Assembly: GCA_947632515.1 (NCBI GenBank)
Contig: CANRPO010000004.1
Location: 62,001-126,000, forward strand
DNA: 64,000 bases
Reading direction: 5' to 3'
Origin: an uncultured Lachnospiraceae bacterium
Lineage (GTDB): Bacteria; Bacillota; Clostridia; Lachnospirales; Lachnospiraceae
Part shown: positions 42,306 to 49,670 of the stretch, piece after piece
How positions within the stretch are numbered: the first letter of the stretch is position 1
Layout: the number at the start of each line of letters is the position of its first letter
Notes under the pieces: model-generated
What the model saw: only the letters and a program-made list of their open reading frames with translations
What the model was told of the DNA's origin: nothing
The model's database searches: none
Translations under genes and position numbers: made by a program

Positions 42306-42725
42306 ATGGCGACAATCAGTTTAAAAGATATTCATCTGAACCAGACTTCCATTACGGGAAAGCGCAAACAAGACGTGGTTCTGACGGACATGCGCCCGCG
42401 CTACGCAATGGACGAAAGCAGAAACCGTACAGATATTATCGAAGGTTATAACGTTGACATAGTAGCTGCAAGAGGAATGGCACAGACCGTAAAGCTGCAA
42501 TGCACGTTGGAGGCGAAAGTGATAGAGCAGATTTCAGACGCCGTCACTAACGGCAAAACTGTCTACGTTGACTTTGGAACTCCCTCAACGCTCAAAGGCA
42601 GACCTTATGCCATGCTCTCTGACGGACGGCTACTATCCGGCGTTTCCTGTACCGCGTCTGAACTTCATATCGTCAAAATCGAAGACGAGGACGAGGATAT
42701 AGATTTCGGAACAGACGAGCTCTAA
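42306..42725 (+). CDS. hypothetical element protein, possibly OB-fold
   Basis: A 139-residue protein (MATISLKDIHLNQTSITGKR; RPRYAMDESRNRTDIIEGYNVDIVAARGMAQTVKLQC), with alternating strands and an acidic tail EDEDEDIDFGTDEL. An acidic C-terminus after a small beta-rich domain is the layout of single-stranded-DNA-binding proteins, which would suit rolling-circle replication, but no sequence match is claimed. The ATG at 42306 follows AAGGAGGTGAAATAGA. It is the first gene of a run of four that ends with rep. Confidence 0.65.
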   Translation: MATISLKDIHLNQTSITGKRKQDVVLTDMRPRYAMDESRNRTDIIEGYNVDIVAARGMAQTVKLQCTLEAKVIEQISDAVTNGKTVYVDFGTPSTLKGRPYAMLSDGRLLSGVSCTASELHIVKIEDEDEDIDFGTDEL

Positions 42726-42791
42726 TAATATAAAATCGGGCGGTTTGTATGAAAGCAGACCGCCCAGCAAAAAAAGTTGGGAGGATTTACT

Positions 42792-43289
42792 ATGTTTAAC
42801 AAAACATTTTTTTCAGATATATTAGATGAATTAACTGGTAATTATCTGCAAGATATGGACAGCAGCCTACAGGACGAAATCATGCTGTCCCTCCCAGAAT
42901 ATCATGCGATAGGTGAACCGCACTTATCTTTTGATGAACTGGAAATACCCCCGCAAATTTTATCACCCCGTAACGACAATATATTCCGCGCTGTTGAGGC
43001 AGAACTTGACCGTTCGGGACGCTATAGAATCCGCGTCATAGCCTCGATCACGGAGGATAAAACACAAGGCGTCAATGTTTTTATATCATCAAACAGCACA
43101 CTGTTTTATGAAAAATACCGTATTCTGAAAACCAGAATACGAAATATGGAGAGCGTATTTATATCTTTCCCTACGCTGTTTATAACTTCATATGCACTAA
43201 ATAAAGCCTTATGTCTTTATACAAATGATTTCCTAATAACAGACGCCGCGGACGATTTTCAACCGGCGAAACCGTACATTGAAATTTAA
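42792..43289 (+). CDS. hypothetical element protein
   Basis: A 165-residue protein (MFNKTFFSDILDELTGNYLQ; LSFDELEIPPQILSPRNDNIF) without a membrane segment or recognised motif. The ATG at 42792 has GGGAGGATTTACT upstream. Its stop is followed within 14 bases by the next start, so it is part of the same operon. Not recognised. Confidence 0.65.
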   Translation: MFNKTFFSDILDELTGNYLQDMDSSLQDEIMLSLPEYHAIGEPHLSFDELEIPPQILSPRNDNIFRAVEAELDRSGRYRIRVIASITEDKTQGVNVFISSNSTLFYEKYRILKTRIRNMESVFISFPTLFITSYALNKALCLYTNDFLITDAADDFQPAKPYIEI

Positions 43290-43302
43290 AGGAGGTAATA
43301 TC

Positions 43303-43845
43303 ATGGGTAATAAAAACAAACAGTACCCCAGCATTTCAAGCAGTGCTGGGGAGATAGGCAGACTATTATGTACTAAACTGCTTGATCTCTTGGACTCGAT
43401 AATCAAGCAAAAAACAGCAGATCGGCAGATAATACAGCAGCAGATACAGCAGCAGATTGTTCAAGGCAATTTACATGCTTATACCGAACAGTTAGCAAAC
43501 GATTTGTGTACAGTTTTTCGCGGAAAGAGATACCCCCGCCTCTGTACCATAAACTCTGTCTGTGACATACGCTTTCACGGCTTGAAAAAAGCAACTAATG
43601 GTTCTTATATTTATATGTTTGAACTGGACAAAGACAGCGAGGATATACTTGTATCTGTTGCAGCTTGTCAAATAATGAAAAGAATGGAATACGATATTGC
43701 ACGCACAAGGTGGAAACTGTATGCTACTATTCCATGTGCTTATACACTCTTTCCGTTTATCATGAACGGTATTTCTATCACAGGAATAAAAGACAACTAT
43801 TCATCAGTGATTATTGCAGTTGCAACACCTATCGGGCCGCCATAA
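43303..43845 (+). CDS. hypothetical element protein
   Basis: A 180-residue protein. The N-terminal half has Gln-rich helices (RQIIQQQIQQQIVQGNLHAY); a Cys-containing middle (CTINSVCDIRFHG) and a hydrophobic C-terminal stretch (TIPCAYTLFPFIMNGISITG) follow. AAAGGAGGTAATATC precedes the ATG. It lies 46 bases before rep and is probably co-transcribed. Function unknown; a replication or partition role is only suggested by position. Confidence 0.65.
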   Translation: MGNKNKQYPSISSSAGEIGRLLCTKLLDLLDSIIKQKTADRQIIQQQIQQQIVQGNLHAYTEQLANDLCTVFRGKRYPRLCTINSVCDIRFHGLKKATNGSYIYMFELDKDSEDILVSVAACQIMKRMEYDIARTRWKLYATIPCAYTLFPFIMNGISITGIKDNYSSVIIAVATPIGPP

Positions 43846-43891
43846 AATTGACACTCCCTTGATACTATGGTCATAAAGGAGGCAAAAGCGC

Positions 43892-44995
43892 ATGGAAAAA
43901 GAAAGCCCGAACAAAGCAGACCATAGCTATGACAAACAGCAGAAAGCGTTTTTTATCACAATCAATAACCCCGAAAAGTATGGTTATTCGCAAGAAAAAA
44001 TCCGTGATATTATACACGAAAAATTCCGTCATATGGTATATTTCTGCATGAGTGCAGAACAAGGCAGTTGCTACCACTATCATATATATATACTTTTATC
44101 CGCAAAGAAACGTTGGTCGGCTGTCCAGAAAGCGTTTCCTCATGCGCACCTTGAAACAAACACCAAGGGAACGCCTTCAGACTGCCGCGCTTATATCCGT
44201 AAAGAGGGCGCAAAGTACCGCAACAAGGCGGAAACCAATTTCCCAGATACATTTCATGAAGAAGGTGATATTCCCCAGTGCTATATCTCGAACAACCGAG
44301 CGGAAATGTTGCAGCAAGCTGAACAGCTTATCGCTGACGGCTATAAGCCAGACCAGATTTTTTCGCTGTCACTGGCATTTAGGCAGTATGAATCAATCAT
44401 TAGAAAAGCGTATATTGAAAAACGTTTTAGGGAAACTCCCCCGAAAAGAAATGTAAAAGTTGTCTGGCACTTGGGCGCAAGCGGCTCTGGAAAATCATAC
44501 AGCTATGTGCAGTTATGTGACGCACACGGAATAGACAGTGTTTTTTTCGCCGCTGACTATACCAATAACTGTTCTGCCCTGTTTGATAACTACCAAGCAG
44601 AGGAAATAGTTTTCATTGACGAAGTCAAACCCGACAGCATCAAACTTGGTTTTATGCTTATACTGCTGCAAGGCTACCGTGCCCCTATCCACTCACGCTA
44701 CAGCAACACATACAGCGTGTGGAACGAGGTACATATCACCTCTGTATATACACCAAAAGAATTATATGACGAAATGGGAATCCATAATGAAAATGTAGAT
44801 ACATTCGGGCAGCTTGAAAGACGAATTTCATATTACGCCTATCACTGGCGCGACAAAGAAGGACAATACCACACCCACGAAATAGCTGCCTCCGAATTTG
44901 TATCGTATGAAGATTTGAAAACAAAAGCCGAGAGAATAACAGCCGTTGATGATTTCGTAGCTGTTACGGACGAAACAGAAACGCCTTTTGCATAG
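43892..44995 (+). CDS. CRESS-like replication initiator: HUH endonuclease plus superfamily 3 helicase
   Basis: A 367-residue Rep. Endonuclease motifs in order are FITINN (motif 1, residues 21-26), HYHIYI with two metal His (motif 2, 62-67) and YIRKEG with the nicking Tyr101 and Lys104 (motif 3). The helicase has Walker A GASGSGKS (195-202), Walker B EIVFIDE (238-244) and a motif-C-like HITSVYTP (281-288) where the usual Asn is replaced by Val. This is the domain order of circovirus/geminivirus-type Reps and of bacterial pCRESS plasmids. It should nick the TACTATTAC loop at 41331-41339 to start rolling-circle replication. A ribosome site GGAGGCAAAAGCGC supports the start. Confidence 0.9.
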   Translation: MEKESPNKADHSYDKQQKAFFITINNPEKYGYSQEKIRDIIHEKFRHMVYFCMSAEQGSCYHYHIYILLSAKKRWSAVQKAFPHAHLETNTKGTPSDCRAYIRKEGAKYRNKAETNFPDTFHEEGDIPQCYISNNRAEMLQQAEQLIADGYKPDQIFSLSLAFRQYESIIRKAYIEKRFRETPPKRNVKVVWHLGASGSGKSYSYVQLCDAHGIDSVFFAADYTNNCSALFDNYQAEEIVFIDEVKPDSIKLGFMLILLQGYRAPIHSRYSNTYSVWNEVHITSVYTPKELYDEMGIHNENVDTFGQLERRISYYAYHWRDKEGQYHTHEIAASEFVSYEDLKTKAERITAVDDFVAVTDETETPFA

Positions 44996-45054
44996 CTGCC
45001 CCCTGTTTCCTTGTCAATGACCGCCTAGCGTCCAGGCTGTCCGCAAACCACTTG

Positions 45055-45073
45055 GCGGGCGTACTGTGCCCGC
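45055..45073. other. GC-rich hairpin after rep
   Basis: GCGGGC and GCCCGC around GTACTGT within a GC-rich island (about 45000-45085) in otherwise AT-rich DNA. It could be a single-strand origin or a terminator without T tract. The rest of the 44996-45216 gap shows nothing else. Confidence 0.4.
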
Positions 45074-45216
45074 TTATGTGGTTCGGACTGGTACGGTTAT
45101 ATATATTTGGCCAGACTAAGACAGTAATTATTTTCAATAAAATAAATAAATCGGTCAACTGTACAAGCTATAGTAAATATAATTGTAAAAACAAGCTGTT
45201 TAGGAAGTGAAAAATT

Positions 45217-45348
45217 ATGAATTGCTATTACATCGAACGTGAATTTTTAAACCAATACACCGCTATAAATTTAGTTCAACATATAATACAACAACATCTT
45301 GATGAAAATTCTGCCGTAATATATAATAGTTATGAGGACGACGGTTGA
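45217..45348 (+). CDS. 43-residue protein upstream of the recombinase
   Basis: MNCYYIEREFLNQYTAINLV continues QHIIQQHLDENSAVIYNSYEDDG. It is a small acidic helical protein starting 8 bases after GGAAG and ending 12 bases before the recombinase ATG, so the two are one unit. Large serine integrases need a small directionality partner for excision, often encoded next to them; this is a candidate by position only. Confidence 0.6.
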   Translation: MNCYYIEREFLNQYTAINLVQHIIQQHLDENSAVIYNSYEDDG

Positions 45349-45360
45349 AGGTGATGATAT

Positions 45361-46971
45361 ATGACAAAGGAATCATTATTCAACGTAGCGGCGTATTTAA
45401 GACTATCCAGAGAGGACGGTGATAAGGCAGAAAGTGACAGCGTAGGCAATCAGAGAAAATTGATTTCTGATTATTTACGAAATAAGAGCGATTTTATTCT
45501 ATATGATGAATATGTCGATGACGGTTTCACTGGGACAAACTTCAATCGCCCCGCATTTCAGAAAATGATTGCTGATATTGAATCGGGACTTGTAAACTGT
45601 GTTATTGTCAAAGATTTATCCAGATTTGGGCGCGATTACATTGACACTGGAAAATATCTTGAACGTTATTTTCCAGACCGCAAAATACGATTCATTTCCA
45701 TTATGGATAATATCGACAGCATGAAACAGTCTTACGATATTTTGCTCCCCATTAAAAACATATTCAACGAGCAATATGCCAGAGACATATCAAACAAAGT
45801 ACATTCGGCTATGCAGACAAAGCAAAAAGCGGGTGAATTTATCGGTGCGTTTTCTTCTTATGGTTACAAGAAGGCAGAATATAATAAAAACAAGCTGGTA
45901 ATTGACGATTACGCCGCGGGCATTGTCCGTAGAATCTTTGAAATGTATATTGCGGGTAATGGGAAAATCCGTATCGCACATATATTGAACAGCGAAAATA
46001 TACTTTGTCCTTCTGAATACAAGAAAATCAATGGCGAAAATTACAGAAATTGCAACCGCTTGGACACCACTTTTTATTGGACATACTCCACAATTCACCA
46101 CATACTACAGAATGAAATATATCTCGGTAATATGGTGCAAGGTCGGACTTATCAAAAAATGCGTGGCAAAGCGAGACAGCAAGATCGGGAGGACTGGATA
46201 ATTGTCGAAGGTACACACGAGGCTATTATTGATCTGGAAACATGGAATAAAGCGCAAAACCTATTAAAACGGCGAACCCGCAATCTCGATTTAAATTCCA
46301 ATGTAAGTATTTTCGCGGGATTTCTAAAATGCGGTGACTGTGGCAGAGCATTAGTAAAGAAAGCAAGCGGAAAAAATTCGGGTTCACGCATCAGCTACTA
46401 TTGCGGTACATATGTCCGCTCTGGAACTCAATATTGCACTCCCCATACTATCTCCTATTCTGTGTTGGAAAGTGTTATATTAAATGATTTGAGGACGATT
46501 ATACAAAATGTGGGTGATTTGCATAGTATCATCAATCAAGTAAGTGCCAAGAAAATCAAGAGCCAAGACACAACGCACCGCCAAGCCGACAGCTTGACAG
46601 AGGAATTAAACAAAGTCCGCCGTTTAAAGAAGTCAGTATATGAAGATTACAAAAATGAACTTATCTCAAAAGATGAGTATATAGAGTATCGGCAAGACTA
46701 TCTGAAAAAAGAAGAACTGCTGACCAAACAGCTTGACAGTTTAGCCAATCAGAAAAATGCAGATAATACTACAGATATTTTTAGCAGTCCATGGATTAAA
46801 CGCTTATTAGAGTTAGGAACTGTTGAAAAACTCGACAGAGATATTGTGGTAGAAATGATTCATGAAATTATAATATTTGAAAACCGCAAAATCAAAATTA
46901 TCTATAATTTTTCTAATGATTTAGAATCATTGTTTGCAACAGTATATTCAGATAAAAAAGTGGTTGGCTGA
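45361..46971 (+). CDS. large serine recombinase (TndX/TnpX type)
   Basis: A 536-residue site-specific recombinase. The resolvase-type catalytic domain (about 1-150) has nucleophile Ser16 in AAYLRLSRED and the arginine-rich VKDLSRFGRDYIDTGKYLE. The Recombinase domain (about 160-270) contains YGYKKAEYNKNKLVIDD and TYSTIHHILQNEIYLGNM. A zinc ribbon follows (FLKCGDCGRAL ... YYCGTYVRSGTQYC, about 325-365), then a coiled coil (about 400-460). The stop lies about 80 bases from the right end of the element, as usual for the enzyme that integrates and excises it. The ribosome site is weak (GAAGGTGATGAT). Confidence 0.95.
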   Translation: MTKESLFNVAAYLRLSREDGDKAESDSVGNQRKLISDYLRNKSDFILYDEYVDDGFTGTNFNRPAFQKMIADIESGLVNCVIVKDLSRFGRDYIDTGKYLERYFPDRKIRFISIMDNIDSMKQSYDILLPIKNIFNEQYARDISNKVHSAMQTKQKAGEFIGAFSSYGYKKAEYNKNKLVIDDYAAGIVRRIFEMYIAGNGKIRIAHILNSENILCPSEYKKINGENYRNCNRLDTTFYWTYSTIHHILQNEIYLGNMVQGRTYQKMRGKARQQDREDWIIVEGTHEAIIDLETWNKAQNLLKRRTRNLDLNSNVSIFAGFLKCGDCGRALVKKASGKNSGSRISYYCGTYVRSGTQYCTPHTISYSVLESVILNDLRTIIQNVGDLHSIINQVSAKKIKSQDTTHRQADSLTEELNKVRRLKKSVYEDYKNELISKDEYIEYRQDYLKKEELLTKQLDSLANQKNADNTTDIFSSPWIKRLLELGTVEKLDRDIVVEMIHEIIIFENRKIKIIYNFSNDLESLFATVYSDKKVVG

Positions 46972-47047
46972 TGTTAATTCGTCAGCCAACAGGCAAACAT
47001 AATATTCTATATGCACAATCAAAATACCATTCCGCAATCTACTATTT

Positions 47048-47054
47048 TCCCATG
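47048..47054. other. attR: right junction
   Basis: TTTTCCCATG on the plus strand; right of CCCATG the deacetylase coding sequence resumes (minus strand DAAW codons). Pairs with attL at 39958-39964. Confidence 0.75.
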
Positions 47055-47472
47055 CGGCGTCAAAACTGAGCGCCACCTTCTTTTCATCCGTCTGCACACA
47101 GTAGATCGGCAGTTCTCTCCCGTTTACCGTATTGCTGACCGTGACGGAGTCCGGCAGCATCCTGCCGACGCCCTGCAAAAGCGCGATCGTCGCCAGCGCG
47201 AAAGCCGCCGACTTAGCCACCTGCATCAGCACGGTCTGCGTAAAATTTTTTCGCCGCAGCCCTTCCTTCGTCTGCCCGTCCGCACGCGCGCTATCGCCGC
47301 AATACTGCCCGCAGTTTCGCTGTCTCTGCCTCTCGGCCGTCCACGCCTCCACCTGTTCGGGTTTCGGCCAGCCCTCAGAGCGCCCCTCCATCGTATCGCG
47401 CTGTATTTTTCTCTCCAATTCATGCAGCGCCAGTTTCATCTTATCGTTCCAACGTTTTCCGTCTGTGCGCAT
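47050..47472 (-). pseudogene. 5' part of the interrupted PdaB-like deacetylase gene
   Basis: The first 141 residues of the deacetylase: a charged cytoplasmic N-terminus (about 1-80), a membrane segment (about 83-107) and the start of the catalytic domain ending KKVALSFDAAW, with Asp of the metal triad. The frame then reads about 34 codons into the element and stops at 46948. The ATG at 47472 with AGGGTATTATT is the likeliest start (an ATG five codons earlier has no ribosome site). With the 191 residues at 39384-39959 it would make a 332-residue protein. The host therefore lacks a working copy unless the element leaves. Confidence 0.88.
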
Positions 47473-47538
47473 AATAATACCCTGCATATTTTTGTTACTT
47501 AAAGTATATGCAGGGTTTTCTTCAATTTACGCTTATTT

Positions 47539-48018
47539 TTAACGATCTTTCTTTATGCGTTCCAGTTCCTCCTCTATGGCGTCGACTCTCCGGCCTGTCC
47601 GCTCGATACGCTGATCCTCATAGGGGGTTCTCTTCTCCCTGTGACCGCCGGCAAAGAGGACCCGCGCGAGCAGTCCCGCGCCGCCGAATAGGAGTACCAG
47701 GATCACGATCCACTCAAACAACGTGACGTGCACGAGCTTGATGTTCGTCGTCATGACGATCTCCAGCACAATGAACAGCGCGCCCAAGCCTGTCAGCACC
47801 TTCGCCCCGAAACTTCCGCCCGACGCAAACAGCCACACGATGCCGGCGATAAAAGGAACCATGATCAGCCCGTTGCCCAACTGCATACCGCCGATCCGGA
47901 ATCCGTATCCCCAGAATCCCGAATACACCATGACTTTCTGTGACAGAATAAACAGGCCTGCTATGAGCATCACCAGTCCTGCCAGAAATTTTAAAAGTTC
48001 ATTTCCCGACTTTTTCAT
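47539..48018 (-). CDS. hypothetical membrane protein
   Basis: A 159-residue protein with four membrane segments (about residues 8-26, 44-66, 72-90 and 98-120). A basic/acidic cytoplasmic tail (EKRTPYEDQRIERTGRRVDAIEEELERIKKDR) is predicted to be a short coiled coil. A start at 48018 follows GGGAGGGGACA. No family recognised. It is directly upstream of the deacetylase gene (67 bases) on the same strand and may share its transcript. Confidence 0.65.
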   Translation of the reverse strand: MKKSGNELLKFLAGLVMLIAGLFILSQKVMVYSGFWGYGFRIGGMQLGNGLIMVPFIAGIVWLFASGGSFGAKVLTGLGALFIVLEIVMTTNIKLVHVTLFEWIVILVLLFGGAGLLARVLFAGGHREKRTPYEDQRIERTGRRVDAIEEELERIKKDR

Positions 48019-48335
48019 TGTCCCCTCCCGTCTGCTGCCCTACGCAAAAGTATACCTTATTTTCACTTTTCTGTAAATCCCGCACCCTCATGTGTTTAAG
48101 CAGTGTCTAAAATGTCATGAGCGACCGAAAAAATGTCATAAAAATACGCAATTTTTTTCTATTTCCTCTTTACAAACGGCCATAAATTCCGAAATAATAT
48201 ATGTAAGAATATCTATGTCTATATAGCGCCATATGCCATGCACCAAAACAGGCAGGATGCCTCTGTAAGACATATTGACACGATACACGAGACACGGAAG
48301 TCGCAATTTATTTTAAGAACATGGAGGGAAAAACA

Positions 48336-49568
48336 ATGGGTATTGGATTAAACGGTTTAAATTCAGGCGTACAGGATATGTACTCTTCTCTGCTCGGCGG
48401 AATGAACGGCAGTTCATCGTCCTCTTCCACGCTGCTCACGGATTACGCGTCCATCAAGAACGGGAGCTACGGCAAGATGATGAAGGCCTATTACGCCAAA
48501 GTGGGCGAGGAGGAAGAGGGTTCTTCTTCCAAATCTGATTCCAAGACAAAGGAGACCGACGGCGCGGCGGCGAGCGCGGCGAGGAAATTGTACGAGACGG
48601 CGTCCGGCATGAATTCCCTTGATTACAGCGAGGAGAATCTGGACGGTCTGTACGACAGCGTTTCCGCTTTCATCAAGGACTACAACACGATGATCAAGAA
48701 CGCGTCCGGCAGCAAGCTGGAGGATGTCCGGAAACAGGCGGACGCCATCAACGATATGACCTACTCCAATTACAAGCTGCTCGCCAAGATCGGTATCACG
48801 ATGAACTCCGACCGCACGCTGTCCATCGACGAGGACACTTTCAAGAAGGTAAACAGCAAGACAGGCGCAACCAACATCCCCACCATGAAGACGCTGTTCC
48901 AGGGGTACGGCTCTTACGCCGACAAGATCACGGATAAGATGAGCAAGCTGTACCGCACGGCGGGCGAGGGAGAATCCGTCACCTCCGCCAAGGCGAGATA
49001 CGCTGGCAGCGCCGGCAGCTACACCCCCGCCGATAAAACGGACAGCGCCGACGAGACGAAACCTGCGCCGGGTTCTTCCAAGACAGCGAAGGATTCCGCC
49101 TCCGCCGCGGCGGCAAGCGCTCTGTACAAATCCATCGAGAGAATGAGTTCCATGCAGATCGACGACGACAACAAGGACAGCATTTTCGACGCGTTCAACA
49201 CCTTCGTCAAGGACTATAACGACCTGATCAAAAACGCGCTGGAGAGCGTAAACTCCAATGTCATCCATCAGGCGGACTACTTAAAGAATCTCGTGAACAG
49301 CAATAAGAGCGCTCTCGAGAGAATGGGCGTCACGATCGGCGGCGACAACACCTTGTCCATCGACGAGGAGAAGTTCAAAAACTCCGACATGAGCAGCGTA
49401 AAGAATCTATTCTCCGGCGTGTACTCGTTCGGCGAGAAGATGACCGACAGAGTGAACCAGATCTATAAGTACGCCACGCAGGGCGAATCCCTGAACGGCC
49501 AGACCTACACCAGCCAGGGAGCCTACAACGCGAGCGGCGCAGGCTCTACGATCGACACGACGATGTAG
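48336..49568 (+). CDS. protein with two FliD-C-like repeats
   Basis: A 410-residue protein without a signal peptide or membrane segment. Two homologous units (about residues 80-225 and 260-390) share ALYxSxxxMxSMxxxDxNxD, FNTFVKDYNDLIKNA, a long helix, GxTxxxDxTLSIDEExFK and LFxGxYSFxxKxTDRxxxxY. The DRTLSIDEDTFKK motif and helical ends resemble the C-terminal domain of flagellar cap protein FliD. No other flagellar genes are in the window. ATG 48336 follows GGAGGGAAAAACA. Function unknown; perhaps a secreted filament or cap-like protein. The upstream 48019-48335 gap has repeated AATGTCAT and no recognised promoter. Confidence 0.7.
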   Translation: MGIGLNGLNSGVQDMYSSLLGGMNGSSSSSSTLLTDYASIKNGSYGKMMKAYYAKVGEEEEGSSSKSDSKTKETDGAAASAARKLYETASGMNSLDYSEENLDGLYDSVSAFIKDYNTMIKNASGSKLEDVRKQADAINDMTYSNYKLLAKIGITMNSDRTLSIDEDTFKKVNSKTGATNIPTMKTLFQGYGSYADKITDKMSKLYRTAGEGESVTSAKARYAGSAGSYTPADKTDSADETKPAPGSSKTAKDSASAAAASALYKSIERMSSMQIDDDNKDSIFDAFNTFVKDYNDLIKNALESVNSNVIHQADYLKNLVNSNKSALERMGVTIGGDNTLSIDEEKFKNSDMSSVKNLFSGVYSFGEKMTDRVNQIYKYATQGESLNGQTYTSQGAYNASGAGSTIDTTM

Positions 49569-49612
49569 GCACGGCGGCGCAGACCAATACAGAGGCAGCG
49601 ACACAGAAACAG

Positions 49613-49638
49613 AAAAGCACCGGGATCCCGGTGCTTTT
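49613..49638. terminator. bidirectional terminator
   Basis: A 26-base perfect palindrome AAAAGCACCGGGATCCCGGT... between convergent genes, with A and T runs at its two ends, so it can stop transcription from both sides. Confidence 0.9.
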
Positions 49639-49670
49639 CTTATCTCTCTTATCTCTCGTTCAAACCGCCG

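Larger units (their letters stand above)
39958..47054. mobile_element. about 7.1-kb integrated element with CRESS-like Rep and large serine recombinase, inserted in a deacetylase gene
   Basis: The limits are defined by splitting of a single deacetylase frame: host sequence ends at 39958-39964 (CCCCATG) on the left and resumes at 47049-47054 (CCCATG) on the right. Inside, base composition drops and genes run mostly on the plus strand. In order they are: a coiled-coil membrane protein, a type I TA cassette, an origin-like stem-loop, five small unknown genes, a HUH/SF3 Rep, a 43-codon gene and a 536-residue serine recombinase abutting the right end. No relaxase, conjugation or capsid genes were seen, so it resembles an integrating plasmid (pCRESS/IME type). 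Confidence 0.9.

Noticed and set aside
39958-47054. Prophage or ICE
   Set aside because: No capsid, terminase, relaxase, coupling protein or type IV secretion gene was seen; replication is Rep-based.
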